A stretch of DNA of 64,000 bases from Bacillota bacterium (lineage in GTDB: Bacteria > Bacillota > Bacilli > Desulfuribacillales > Desulfuribacillaceae): contig JAEWFW010000022.1 in NCBI GenBank assembly GCA_023388635.1, forward strand, positions 11,890-75,889, given 5' to 3'. The translations under genes were made by a program, and so were the position numbers. Of this stretch, positions 40,558 through 50,165 are shown in pieces. How positions within the stretch are numbered: position 1 is the stretch's first letter; the number at the start of each line of letters is the position of its first letter. The notes beneath the pieces are model-generated. The model searched no databases, was not told the origin of the DNA, and saw nothing but the letters and a program-made list of their open reading frames with translations.

Positions 40558-42996
40558 ATGCTTACGAAAATCATTGATGGGAAATCCTTGCGAGGGACGT
40601 TGGACTCGATGAGCGGAAAAATGCGGGACATGCTCATATATAGTATCAATCATGGCATATTGATATATATTACAGGATTTCTATTGGGTAAGGCGCTGAT
40701 ACTAAATGATTTGGCTCCTTTTTCAATCGCCTTTTTCGCTGTCATGCTCATCCGTAGACCGGAGATCGCCAAGGTTCTGGCAATTATGATCGGTATCGGT
40801 TCACTGACGATTGGGCTACAGCATGCAATCTATACCAGCATGTCCGTGGTATTACTGCTAAGTTGCTATAATTACTTTGAGAAACGGGAAAAGATAGATA
40901 TCTCGATGATTCCCTATCAAGTGTTGCTTGTCACATTTATCAGTAAAATAGGCATTCTATATTGGATCAACGAAATATCAAGTTATTCACTGGTATTGGC
41001 GGGATTGGAGAGCAGCTTGGCATTGTTACTAACGTTAATCTTTACGCAAGCAGTGCCGATTATTTTCGGCAGGTTGGCACCGCGGATTTTGCGCAATGAG
41101 GAGATTATCTGTGCGTTTATTCTAGTGGCTTCTATCTTGATCGGGACAGGAAATTGGGTTTGGTACGGCGTTCATGTCGATCAGATTTTAGGCGGTTTAG
41201 TCATCATCTTACTTGCACACGCTGGCGGAGCCGGTATTGGTGCGGCAGTCGGCGTCGTCATAGGGTTGATCATGAGTTTGGCGAATCCGATCCTGATTAC
41301 ACAAATGGCGACATTAGCGTTTACCGGATTGCTTGCCGGATTGCTGCGTGAGGGCAAAAAAGTTTTTGTCATGGTGGGCTTCTTTATTGGCTATATTGCT
41401 TTGACAATTTATATGAGACCGGATATCGAATTATTACCTGTGTTCGTAGAAGTCTTCTCTATATTTTTCTTATTTTCGATTACACCTAAAAGTGTGACCA
41501 ATTATATTATGGGCTTGATTCCGGGAACCGCCATCAATATGTGGAATCAAATCGAATATAAAAACAAAGTAAAGGAGTTGGTAGCAGGGAAAGTCAATCG
41601 GTACGGACGGATGCTGGACGAACTGGCAAGTACTTTTACGCTGCGCAAGACAAAAAGGGAGCAAGAAAGCGATTTTCACCGTTTTGTTCAACATGCGGCA
41701 GATACAGGCTGTCGCGCGTGTCACCGTCATCAAAAGTGCTGGGGTGATGAATCGTATCGGACGTATCAAGGGTTCTCCGATATGTTTATCAGTTTCGAAT
41801 TAGGGAATATGATCAGTCCACAGACGATGCCGCAGGAGATAGGCAGTAAATGTATTGATAAAAAGCGTTTGATTGATGTGCTTCATCAGGAGTTCCAAGT
41901 GTTTCGGAAAGAATATTATTGGAAGGGGCAAGTGGAGGAGTGTAGAGGTCTGCTGTCCGAGCAATTACGGGGGATTTCCAATGTCATGGAACAATTGTCT
42001 TCGGAGATTGTCAAAGACGGATTGGGGTTTTCTAAGCAGGAAGTTGAAATCAGCAGGGCGATGGAAAGTTTAGGCTTGGCAATCCAGAGCACACAAATTA
42101 TTAATTTGGATAAGGGACAAATCGAAATCCATGTGACGAAAAACGGATGTCGTCAACGGGATGAATGTGTGAAAGTATTGGCACCGATGATCGCCGACAT
42201 CGTCGGAGAAAATATATCGATTCGGGACAAAAAGGGGTGTAATTGTGAAAACGGGGACTGCTCGATTGTGTTAGCGTCGGCGCCTGTATATGATGTAGAA
42301 TACGGATTCGTATCAATTGGTAAAGGAGGCACGTTTATTTCCGGAGACAGCTATGAGGGTGTTGATCTGGGGAATGGTAAATATGTGTTGGCAATTAGCG
42401 ATGGCATGGGAAATGGACAGCGAGCGCGGGAAGAAAGCCAGGCGGCGATTAAGTTGCTGAAAACGCTATTACAGGCAGGTCTTTCAGAGGACACGGCAAT
42501 TAAGACAGTGAATGCGGCTTTAATGTTGCGCTCGACGGAAGAGATGTTCGCCACACTCGATTTGGCATTTATCAATCTGTTCACTGGTGAGACGAAATTT
42601 ATGAAAGTCGGGTCTTCACCGAGCTTCGTCAAATCGCAAGCGACTGTCGATATGATTACCAGTCGAAGTTTGCCTGTGGGAATTCTGCAGGAGATACAAT
42701 ATTCGTTGGAAAAGAAGGTGTTAAAGCAGGGAGATATTATTGTCATGTTATCTGATGGGATTCTCGACTCTATTAAACACGTAAATAATAGAGAAGAATG
42801 GTTGCAAAGAATTATCGGACAAATCAGTTGCGATGATCCACAGGAAATCGCAGATGTGATCGTCGAAAAAGTGCTGCGTTTTAATAACCATGAGGTAACT
42901 GATGATACGACGATTCTCGTCGCTAAGGTCATGCCTTACCAAGCACAATGGGCGGCAATTCCTGTACCGGGAATTAAGAAATTGGCGACGGCATAG
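40558..42996 (+). CDS. spoIIE: Stage II sporulation protein E (membrane PP2C phosphatase)
   Basis: SpoIIE localises to the polar septum and dephosphorylates SpoIIAA to activate sigma-F. The 812-residue protein has about ten N-terminal membrane segments (25-330), a central regulatory region and a C-terminal PP2C phosphatase domain (about 575-800) with ISDGMGNGQRAREES (near 612) and MLSDGILDSI carrying metal-binding aspartates. ATG at 40558 follows GAGGGG. The upstream region has a Spo0A-type promoter. Confidence 0.97.
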   Translation: MLTKIIDGKSLRGTLDSMSGKMRDMLIYSINHGILIYITGFLLGKALILNDLAPFSIAFFAVMLIRRPEIAKVLAIMIGIGSLTIGLQHAIYTSMSVVLLLSCYNYFEKREKIDISMIPYQVLLVTFISKIGILYWINEISSYSLVLAGLESSLALLLTLIFTQAVPIIFGRLAPRILRNEEIICAFILVASILIGTGNWVWYGVHVDQILGGLVIILLAHAGGAGIGAAVGVVIGLIMSLANPILITQMATLAFTGLLAGLLREGKKVFVMVGFFIGYIALTIYMRPDIELLPVFVEVFSIFFLFSITPKSVTNYIMGLIPGTAINMWNQIEYKNKVKELVAGKVNRYGRMLDELASTFTLRKTKREQESDFHRFVQHAADTGCRACHRHQKCWGDESYRTYQGFSDMFISFELGNMISPQTMPQEIGSKCIDKKRLIDVLHQEFQVFRKEYYWKGQVEECRGLLSEQLRGISNVMEQLSSEIVKDGLGFSKQEVEISRAMESLGLAIQSTQIINLDKGQIEIHVTKNGCRQRDECVKVLAPMIADIVGENISIRDKKGCNCENGDCSIVLASAPVYDVEYGFVSIGKGGTFISGDSYEGVDLGNGKYVLAISDGMGNGQRAREESQAAIKLLKTLLQAGLSEDTAIKTVNAALMLRSTEEMFATLDLAFINLFTGETKFMKVGSSPSFVKSQATVDMITSRSLPVGILQEIQYSLEKKVLKQGDIIVMLSDGILDSIKHVNNREEWLQRIIGQISCDDPQEIADVIVEKVLRFNNHEVTDDTTILVAKVMPYQAQWAAIPVPGIKKLATA

Positions 42997-43050
42997 AACG
43001 GTATCAAAAGGAATCTTGTTTTTAGATGTAAGGGAATTTTGCGAGATCAG

Positions 43051-43079
43051 GTTTATTTTGATAGATTCGGGGCATAATG
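43051..43079 (+). promoter_or_regulatory. Sigma-F promoter of yabS-yabT
   Basis: GTTTA (43051-43055) fits the sigma-F -35 pattern GYWTA exactly. GGGCATAATG (43070-43079) fits the -10 pattern at all but the last position. The spacer is 14 bases, the same as in the fin promoter. Confidence 0.55.
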
Positions 43080-43114
43080 AGATGCTAAAGAGTTTAATTT
43101 GGAGGTATCTTATT

Positions 43115-43801
43115 ATGGCAGAAATGAAGCAAGTATTACTCATTACTGACGGATGTTCGAATATTGGTCCTGATCCTGTAGAAGTGGCGCGGCAACTGGC
43201 ACAAGAAAATATTGTCGTCAATGTCGTAGGGATTGTCGACCACGGTATGATCGGGCAAAAAGGTATCGCAGAGGTACAGGCAATTGCCAAGGCAGGTAAT
43301 GGATTATGTGAAGTCGTCAAAAGCCAGGATTTGAGTTATACGGTACAAGCGGTGACACAACAAGCACTCAATCTTACGATCGAGCATGTCGTCAATCGGC
43401 AGTTGACGCAAATGCTTGGTGACAGTAGGGGGATCCAAGCGTTGGCACCGGTGAATCGCGGAGAAGTTGTGGAATTTATGGAAGATTTAAGCGAGCGTTC
43501 CCCATTAAAGGTTGTGTTGCTCATAGATGTCAGTGCCAGTATGAAGCAGAAGATGAAATCCGTTGAAGAGGCGATCTATAATCTATCATTGAGTTTGCAG
43601 GCACGCACAGGCGATAGCGAAATTGCCGTGCTAGCGTTCCCGGGGAATATGCAGGAGCATACGCAAGTATTATCGAAGTTCACGACAGAGCCGGGGCTGG
43701 TCATTGAACTGTGCTCTAGCTTACAGACGCGTGGCGCAACCCCGACGGGACCGGCATTGATGGCAGCACAAAACGTACTGGATGCCAACTATGTTATATG
43801 A
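43115..43801 (+). CDS. yabS: VWA-domain protein YabS
   Basis: A 228-residue protein with a von Willebrand A-like fold. The N terminus reads VLLITDGCSNIGPDPVEVARQL and the metal-site motif DVSASMKQKM comes near residue 138, with ATPTGPAL later, an order typical of YabS. The ATG at 43115 has GGAGGT eight bases upstream; the frame is open to 42902. Its end overlaps the yabT kinase gene. The function is not established. Confidence 0.9.
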   Translation: MAEMKQVLLITDGCSNIGPDPVEVARQLAQENIVVNVVGIVDHGMIGQKGIAEVQAIAKAGNGLCEVVKSQDLSYTVQAVTQQALNLTIEHVVNRQLTQMLGDSRGIQALAPVNRGEVVEFMEDLSERSPLKVVLLIDVSASMKQKMKSVEEAIYNLSLSLQARTGDSEIAVLAFPGNMQEHTQVLSKFTTEPGLVIELCSSLQTRGATPTGPALMAAQNVLDANYVI

Positions 43802-44699
43802 CGGTATGATTATTAAGGGACTCTGGTATGGTAATACTTACAGAGTTCATAAGGAATTAGGCAGGGGAGCCATCGGCATCGTCTATCTTGTGGAAAATTT
43901 ACAGACATTACAACTGTGTGCGATGAAAATCTCTCAATCTTTGCAGATGACATCAGGAGAATATGTTCGTTTGAAGACGATTCAACAAGAGGTTCAAAGT
44001 GGGCACTTTGGGCCTCTTTTGTATGAGATGGATGATCTGCAAATACATGGTCAGCAGTATCATTATTACACGATGGAATATATTCATGGACAGACATTGG
44101 AACGTGTGCTGCGGATATCACGTGGCGGTAAGCGTGCGCGCAGGCGCCAATTGCGATACATAGGGCAAATTTTATCGTATCTGCAAGCCATACATCAGAA
44201 AGGCTATGTATTCGCAGACGTCAAAGCGGAAAACATCATGCTTGAATATTCGCAGGATCGCATTCGTTTTATTGATTTCGGAGGTGTCGTAGCTGTAGGG
44301 AAGATGGTAAAACAGTATTCCGCACTATACGACCGAGGCTGTTGGAAGATGGGAGGCAGGAAAGCGGACTATCGGTATGACTTGTTTGCGGTGGGAATTT
44401 TATTGGTACAGATATTTGTACCACACGGCGTTCTGTTAAAGGCGCAAAAAAGTGCTAACCCGATGGATGTACTGTATGATATAATACACAGGGAATTACC
44501 GCTGTATTTACGACCGATCTGTATTAAAGCTTTTTGCGGGCAATACCGGACAACAGGCGAGATGTGTCGGGAAGTGCAGAACGCGGAAAGGCACGGCGGC
44601 AGAAGATTTTGGCGCCTGTCGAAAATTGACTGTGCTTTTTGGGGCTCGCTTGTCTTTATGCTCAGCACAGTGATTTACATTATGGTAATGACGAAATAA
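43782..44699 (+). CDS. yabT: Sporulation Ser/Thr protein kinase YabT
   Basis: A Hanks-type kinase active in the forespore in B. subtilis. The 305-residue protein has the Gly loop GRGAIGIV (27-34), Lys49, a catalytic loop reading FADVKAEN with Asp146 and Asn151, and DFG (165-167). The usual HRD is replaced by FAD, as the His/Arg are not conserved in this subfamily. A single C-terminal membrane segment (about 284-303) anchors it, with no PASTA repeats. It overlaps yabS by 20 bases; an ATG at 43791 is an alternative start. Confidence 0.92.
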   Translation: MPTMLYDGMIIKGLWYGNTYRVHKELGRGAIGIVYLVENLQTLQLCAMKISQSLQMTSGEYVRLKTIQQEVQSGHFGPLLYEMDDLQIHGQQYHYYTMEYIHGQTLERVLRISRGGKRARRRQLRYIGQILSYLQAIHQKGYVFADVKAENIMLEYSQDRIRFIDFGGVVAVGKMVKQYSALYDRGCWKMGGRKADYRYDLFAVGILLVQIFVPHGVLLKAQKSANPMDVLYDIIHRELPLYLRPICIKAFCGQYRTTGEMCREVQNAERHGGRRFWRLSKIDCAFWGSLVFMLSTVIYIMVMTK

Positions 44700-44732
44700 C
44701 GTATATTATATTGAGATTGGCAGGATGGGTGT

Positions 44733-45497
44733 ATGCAGAACATGTGCTGTGATCATGATAAAACGATGGAGCTTTGTCAGTTGGCAGGTCGGATTATGTT
44801 ATCGGCAGGCGGTGAGACATATCGCGTAGAGGATACAATCAGTCGCATAGCCATAGCATGTGGTACCAAAGCGGAGAGCTATGTTACGCCCACAGGTATT
44901 TTTATTACGCTGTATGACGGGGATAATAAAGCGAGTACGGCGGTGACGCGCGTCACGCATCGGACGATCAATCTTGATCAGGTGACGGCGGTCAATGGTA
45001 TTTCCCGGGATCTCTTTATGGGAAGTATTGGATCGGAAGAAGCGTATCGGATGCTGCATAATATTGCCAATGCACCACCGGGATACTCATCACTGTTTAT
45101 CAATGTGTGCGCGGGGATTGCCAGTGGAAGTTTCGCTTATTTATTTGGCGGCACATTGATCGATGTAGTGCTTGCCGGAATTACGGGCACATTCGTCAAT
45201 ATCATCTTTAATTTTTTCTTAAACCGTCAAGCGACGGTATTTCTATCGACATTTATCGCAGCGCTGTTTGCCGGGATTGTCGCATTGGTTGCAGCGATAC
45301 CAGGCCTGGCTATTCAGCCTGATAAAATTATTATCGGCGGTATCATGCCGTTATTGCCGGGAGTTGCGTTAACAAACGGCGTCAGGGATATGATAGCCGG
45401 CGATTTGGTTTCCGGAGTCGCCAGAACGGTAGAAGCGATTTTGATTGCGGCGGCGATTGCTGTCGGTGTCATTATTGTTCTGGCATTCGTCATATAG
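44733..45497 (+). CDS. ThrE/YjjP-type threonine/serine exporter subunit (large)
   Basis: A 254-residue membrane protein of the ThrE family, N-terminal half type (YjjP). It has a soluble first part (LCQLAGRIMLSAGGETYRVEDTISRIA) and about five membrane segments (from 115), with GGIMPLLPGVALTNGVRDMIAGDLVSG. The downstream gene supplies the second ThrE half, so the exporter is split into two subunits. Substrate is family inference. In B. subtilis these genes are not between yabT and tilS. Confidence 0.88.
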   Translation: MQNMCCDHDKTMELCQLAGRIMLSAGGETYRVEDTISRIAIACGTKAESYVTPTGIFITLYDGDNKASTAVTRVTHRTINLDQVTAVNGISRDLFMGSIGSEEAYRMLHNIANAPPGYSSLFINVCAGIASGSFAYLFGGTLIDVVLAGITGTFVNIIFNFFLNRQATVFLSTFIAALFAGIVALVAAIPGLAIQPDKIIIGGIMPLLPGVALTNGVRDMIAGDLVSGVARTVEAILIAAAIAVGVIIVLAFVI

Positions 45498-45593
45498 ATT
45501 CGCTTGTCAGAGCGAAGGATGCCATAAAATAGAGCAGAAAGAATATACTTTATCCGATGACTAACACTTTATTGATGAGAGGATGACCTTGAT

Positions 45594-46061
45594 ATGGAAC
45601 TGGTATTTGAGGTTCCTTTTGCTTTTTTAGCGGCGGCGGGGTTCGCAGTGCTGTTTTACGCGCCGAAGAAATGCCTAATGGCAAGTGGTTGTATCGGGGC
45701 ATTTGGGTGGATCGTCAATCGTCTTCTGGGGATGCTGGATATACCGATGATTGTGACCGTTTTCATAGCGGCTATTGTCGTGGCGGCAGCCAGCGAATGG
45801 ATGGCGCGCTATTACAAAACGCCGGTGACGGTGTTTGCCATATCGGCAATTGTTCCGCTTGTTCCCGGAAGTTTGGCGTATTCGACGATGTACAGTTTGG
45901 CTGAGGGGAACTACTATGACGGAGTAACCCTTGGGAGCAAGACATTTCTGGTGGCAGGTTCGATTGCTGCGGGTCTCGTATTTGTCGGGGCGATTGCACG
46001 TACAATAAAATATCGGAGTGGGCAACATGTCGCAGAATCTATTGTCGACTATAAAAAATAA
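45594..46061 (+). CDS. ThrE/YjjB-type threonine/serine exporter subunit (small)
   Basis: A 155-residue protein with about five membrane segments, matching the C-terminal half of ThrE (YjjB). The signature VFAISAIVPLVPGSLAYSTMYSLAEGNY is clear. It lies 96 bp after the large subunit and its end overlaps the tilS start by 35 bases. It probably works with the preceding gene product in amino acid export. Confidence 0.88.
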   Translation: MELVFEVPFAFLAAAGFAVLFYAPKKCLMASGCIGAFGWIVNRLLGMLDIPMIVTVFIAAIVVAAASEWMARYYKTPVTVFAISAIVPLVPGSLAYSTMYSLAEGNYYDGVTLGSKTFLVAGSIAAGLVFVGAIARTIKYRSGQHVAESIVDYKK

Positions 46062-47433
46062 TATTATAAGTTTACAGGGGCAACGCGTGATTGTCGGCGT
46101 TTCAGGCGGTGCCGACTCTATGGCGCTACTCGGTTGTTTGCGGCAATTGGCGGATGAATTGGCACTCAGTGTTGTAGTCGCTCATCTTGAACACGGATTC
46201 AGAGGGCAAGCGAGTATAGAGGATGCCAAATACGTCGAACAATACTGTGCGGCACATGACATTGCATTTGAGATGAAGTCGGTGAATATGCCGGAAATTA
46301 TAGCCGGTGCCAAAGGCTCTTCCCAGGAGTTATCGCGGGAAGTGCGGTATTCTTGGTATCGGGAGCTGACAATCAAATATCAGACTCCGTACGTGCTGCT
46401 TGGGCATCACCGCGACGATCAGGTAGAAACGATTATTATGCGCATGATACAGGGAACTTCGATATCAGGGCTTGCAGGAATGAATATGTATCAACAACGT
46501 ATGGGGATGACGATTGTCCGTCCGTTGCTGGAAGTTACAAAGGAGCAGCTCATACGGCACTGTCGCGAGATGGGAATTGTCCCCAGAGAAGATAGTTCCA
46601 ACTACGATAATAAATATTTGCGCAATCGTGTGCGCAATCAGCTTTTGCCGTTATTAGAGGAGCAGTACAATCCGAATGTGGCACAAGCGTTGCTGAATTT
46701 GGCAAATTTGGCGCGGGAGGACAGCGACTTCATCGAACAGCATGTCGGAGAAGTGTTTGCCGATATTGTGACGGAGGTTACAGCCAATCAACAATACAAA
46801 ATCGAAAGAAAACAAATAAGAAACTTGCATCCTGCTTTACAAAGTAGAGTTATTTTATTAATATTATATTATCTTAAAAGCGATACACGATTTGAAAAAA
46901 AACACATACATATAGTGATAGACTGGATTAACGAACCTTTTTCCGGAGGAATTCTGCAACTTGCGAAGGATATCGTAGTCGTTCGCGAGGCAGAGTACGT
47001 TCTCATCACATATCGGGAATTTTTGGATAGTCGGGCTTTGGAAGAACCTTTATTGTTGCCTTTAGGCGAAAGGATTGAGTTGCCTGACGGCGGTTATTTG
47101 TTTGCGGATGTAGTGGCAGTGGATGATGTACAAGAATTGCCTGTATCTGACATGCTGGTAAAGTTTGATGCCGATCAACTGCACAATCAGCAGATATATT
47201 GCCGGGGCAGGCAAGATGGTGATCGTATGAGCATTTGGGGTATGAAAGGCAGTAAAAAGGTGAAAAATATCTTTATTGATGCCAAAATCCCCGCTCATGA
47301 GCGTAACCGGATCCCTGTCATTGTCGCCGGTGAAGAGATTATTTGGCTGGCTGGCATTCAGCGAAGCAGTTGCGCACCTGTGACAGAAGCGACAAAAAGG
47401 GTATTCTATTTGGAGTATAAGAAGAAGCAGTAG
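46027..47433 (+). CDS. tilS: tRNA(Ile)-lysidine synthase
   Basis: Converts C34 of tRNA-Ile(CAU) to lysidine. The 468-residue protein has the ATP-binding PP-loop SGGADS (26-31), the GHHRDDQVETIIMRMIQG block, the NLRNRVR-like KYLRNRVRNQLLP and the C-terminal TilS domain ending in FIDAKIPAHERNRIPVI. The ATG at 46027 lies eight bases after GGAG; a GTG at 46018 is in frame. hpt and ftsH follow, as in B. subtilis. Confidence 0.95.
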   Translation: MSQNLLSTIKNNIISLQGQRVIVGVSGGADSMALLGCLRQLADELALSVVVAHLEHGFRGQASIEDAKYVEQYCAAHDIAFEMKSVNMPEIIAGAKGSSQELSREVRYSWYRELTIKYQTPYVLLGHHRDDQVETIIMRMIQGTSISGLAGMNMYQQRMGMTIVRPLLEVTKEQLIRHCREMGIVPREDSSNYDNKYLRNRVRNQLLPLLEEQYNPNVAQALLNLANLAREDSDFIEQHVGEVFADIVTEVTANQQYKIERKQIRNLHPALQSRVILLILYYLKSDTRFEKKHIHIVIDWINEPFSGGILQLAKDIVVVREAEYVLITYREFLDSRALEEPLLLPLGERIELPDGGYLFADVVAVDDVQELPVSDMLVKFDADQLHNQQIYCRGRQDGDRMSIWGMKGSKKVKNIFIDAKIPAHERNRIPVIVAGEEIIWLAGIQRSSCAPVTEATKRVFYLEYKKKQ

Positions 47434-47449
47434 CTATGGAGGAGAAAAC

Positions 47450-47995
47450 ATGGAAAAAGATATTTTGGAAATCGTCATCACAGAACAGCAGATTCAAGAA
47501 AAGATAGCAGAATTAGGGAAGCAGCTCAGCGAAGAATATCGGGATAAAAATCCGCTATTTATTTGTGTTTTAAAAGGAGCCGTCATGTTTATGGGCGACT
47601 TGTTGAAACGTGTCACTGTGCCTGCTGAAATTGATTTTATGGCAGTTTCTTCTTATGGAACTTCAACGGAATCATCGGGAGTCGTTCGTATCGTCAAGGA
47701 TCTTGACACCGAAGTCGCCGGAAGACACGTCGTTATTGTAGAAGATATTATTGATAGTGGGCTGACGCTTTCATATTTATGTGATTTATTGCGCAGAAGA
47801 AATTGTGCGTCTTTGAAGGTCGTCGCACTCTTGGATAAGCCGCTCAGAAGAAAAGCAGACATTGAGATTGGCTATAAGGGATTTGAAGTTCCTGACGCAT
47901 TCCTCGTAGGATACGGTTTGGACTATGCTGAGAAATACCGTAATATTCCTTATATTTTTATACCGAAACCAGAGGTGTATTCCTCCGACAACTAA
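47450..47995 (+). CDS. hpt: Hypoxanthine phosphoribosyltransferase
   Basis: Salvages hypoxanthine/guanine with PRPP. The 181-residue protein has the PRPP motif VVIVEDIIDSGLTL (94-107), LKGAVMFMGDLL and the flexible-loop region VSSYGTSTESSG. The tilS-hpt-ftsH arrangement is conserved across Firmicutes. GGAGG precedes the ATG. Confidence 0.96.
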   Translation: MEKDILEIVITEQQIQEKIAELGKQLSEEYRDKNPLFICVLKGAVMFMGDLLKRVTVPAEIDFMAVSSYGTSTESSGVVRIVKDLDTEVAGRHVVIVEDIIDSGLTLSYLCDLLRRRNCASLKVVALLDKPLRRKADIEIGYKGFEVPDAFLVGYGLDYAEKYRNIPYIFIPKPEVYSSDN

Positions 47996-48158
47996 CCGTC
48001 ACTAAGATGCCTTCGTGGGAGATATATCCGACGGGCGCGCGAGTGGCGCTAAGTTTCTAGATAAGTGCACATTAAAGTTGCTCTTGTGGTTCGTGCTGTG
48101 GTAACATAGTATTTGTATATTTTTTTGTATTTTGCGCAAATGGGAGGGGAGGCACGTT

Positions 48159-50066
48159 ATGAACCGTTTTGTTCGCAGTACAGCGTTTTATTTGCTAATA
48201 ATCGTGGTGACGGTGGGAATCTTCAACGTAATTGCATCTGATCGCCCTACTCTTGAAGAGTTAAAATATTCGGACTTTCGCCAGCATTTATCAAAAGGCG
48301 AAGTTTTAGAAGTGACGATTATTCCTGAGGGCTTGGCATATCGAGCAGAAGGGAAATTGGTAAGTGGGACGAATTATGTAGTATATTTACCTTGGACAGA
48401 AAAAATCACCGAGGAACTATTGCAGATCGGCGATTTCACTATGAAGCCGCAAGCGAGGGATTCCATATGGCTGAGTCTATTATCAGGGCTAATTCCGTTT
48501 ATCATTATAGTCGTACTGTTTTTCTTCATCATGAATCAGTCCCAAGGCGGCGGAAATAAAGTGATGAATTTCGGCAAAAGCAAAGCGAAGCTGTATGCCG
48601 AAGACAAGAAGAAAGTTACGTTTAAAGATGTAGCCGGTGCTGATGAAGAGAAGGCAGAATTGGAGGAAATTGTCGATTACTTGAAAGATTCCTCTAAATT
48701 TGTTGCTGTGGGTGCGCGAATTCCTAAAGGGGTACTTTTATACGGACCTCCGGGAACAGGGAAAACTTTGATTGCTCGCGCCGTTGCCGGTGAGGCTGGG
48801 GTGCCGTTCTACAGCATCAGTGGATCTGATTTTGTGGAAATGTTTGTCGGGGTTGGAGCGTCGCGCGTTCGTGATTTATTTGAAACGGCGAAGAAAAATG
48901 CTCCTTGCATCATTTTCATCGATGAAATTGATGCAGTCGGTCGTCAGCGTGGAGCAGGACTTGGCGGCGGTCATGATGAACGCGAGCAGACATTAAACCA
49001 ACTGTTGGTAGAGATGGATGGATTCGCAGAAAATAGTGGTATTATCATCATGGCAGCGACAAACAGACCGGATATTCTTGACCCGGCATTGTTGCGTCCG
49101 GGACGATTTGACAGACAGATTACGATTGGCAGACCTGATGTAAAAGGTCGTGAAGAAATTCTTAAGGTACACGCAAAGAATAAACCTTTGGGTAAAGACA
49201 TTGATTTGGGTGTTGTGGCAAGGCGTACGCCAGGATTTACTGGTGCCGATCTTGAGAACTTATTGAATGAAGCTGCGTTGTTGGCAGCAAGAAGATCAGT
49301 CACTAAAATTACCAGTTCAGAAATTGAGGAAGCGATTGACCGAGTGATTGCCGGACCTTCTAAGAAAAGCCGTGTTATTAGTGATTTTGAAAAGAAAATT
49401 GTCGCATACCATGAGGGTGGACATACGATTGTCGGTTTCCATCTGAAGCATGCGGATGCAGTGCATAAAGTATCTGTCGTACCGCGCGGCGGTGCCGGTG
49501 GATATACGGTGATGCTTCCGAAGGAAGACCGTTATTTCATGACGCGCTCAGAGCTGCTTGACCGGATTACCGGTTTGCTTGCCGGACGTGTGGCGGAAGA
49601 AGTTGTTTTAGGTGAGATTTCTACAGGAGCGCATAATGACTTCCAACGAGCCACAGAATTAGCTCGCAGAATGGTCACCGAATTTGGTATGAGCAAATTG
49701 GGACCAATGCAGTATGGCCGCCATCAAGAGCAAGTTTTCTTAGGACGCGATATCAATACAGAGAAAAATTACAGTGATACAGTCGCCCATGAAATCGATT
49801 GCGAAATGCGTGGCATCATAGCGGAATGCTATGAACGTGCTAAGGAAATTCTGCAGACGAATTATGCACAATTAGAATTGATTGCGCAAGCATTGATGGA
49901 AAGAGAAACGCTGGAAGCGAAGGAAATTGAAATGCTGATCGAAAAAGGACACCTTGAAGATGAAAACGGCGTGAAAATTCATATCAATCAAGATCCTTCA
50001 AAGAAAGTAGACAATGACTTGCAAGATACGGTATCGGGGACAGAAGACACGACCGAAAAACAGTAA
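48159..50066 (+). CDS. ftsH: ATP-dependent zinc metalloprotease FtsH
   Basis: Membrane AAA+ protease for quality control and sporulation. The 635-residue protein has two membrane segments (about 8-25 and 105-124), Walker A GPPGTGKT (near 195), FIDEID, the SRH region ATNRPDILDPALLRPGRFDRQ and the zinc motif HEGGH (418-422; most FtsH have HEAGH), with Asp494 as the third ligand. ATG at 48159 follows a GGGAGGGGAGG run. A strong terminator follows. Confidence 0.97.
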   Translation: MNRFVRSTAFYLLIIVVTVGIFNVIASDRPTLEELKYSDFRQHLSKGEVLEVTIIPEGLAYRAEGKLVSGTNYVVYLPWTEKITEELLQIGDFTMKPQARDSIWLSLLSGLIPFIIIVVLFFFIMNQSQGGGNKVMNFGKSKAKLYAEDKKKVTFKDVAGADEEKAELEEIVDYLKDSSKFVAVGARIPKGVLLYGPPGTGKTLIARAVAGEAGVPFYSISGSDFVEMFVGVGASRVRDLFETAKKNAPCIIFIDEIDAVGRQRGAGLGGGHDEREQTLNQLLVEMDGFAENSGIIIMAATNRPDILDPALLRPGRFDRQITIGRPDVKGREEILKVHAKNKPLGKDIDLGVVARRTPGFTGADLENLLNEAALLAARRSVTKITSSEIEEAIDRVIAGPSKKSRVISDFEKKIVAYHEGGHTIVGFHLKHADAVHKVSVVPRGGAGGYTVMLPKEDRYFMTRSELLDRITGLLAGRVAEEVVLGEISTGAHNDFQRATELARRMVTEFGMSKLGPMQYGRHQEQVFLGRDINTEKNYSDTVAHEIDCEMRGIIAECYERAKEILQTNYAQLELIAQALMERETLEAKEIEMLIEKGHLEDENGVKIHINQDPSKKVDNDLQDTVSGTEDTTEKQ

Positions 50067-50099
50067 TTCCATCGACGGATTACGGGAAAATGTGTGAGC

Positions 50100-50129
50100 A
50101 AGTGACCCATTAGTGGGTCACTTTTTTTA
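50100..50129 (+). terminator. Intrinsic terminator of ftsH
   Basis: A perfect stem AGTGACCCA/TGGGTCACT (50101-50109, 50114-50122) around TTAG, followed by Ts. Confidence 0.9.
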
Positions 50130-50165
50130 TAGAAAGCGCAAGGACATTATGAAAGGAAGTGCACC

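Noticed and set aside
42351..42932. Long antisense open frame inside spoIIE (193 codons)
   Set aside because: It mirrors codon bias of the sense gene, has no binding site or recognisable domain, and overlaps the conserved phosphatase domain.
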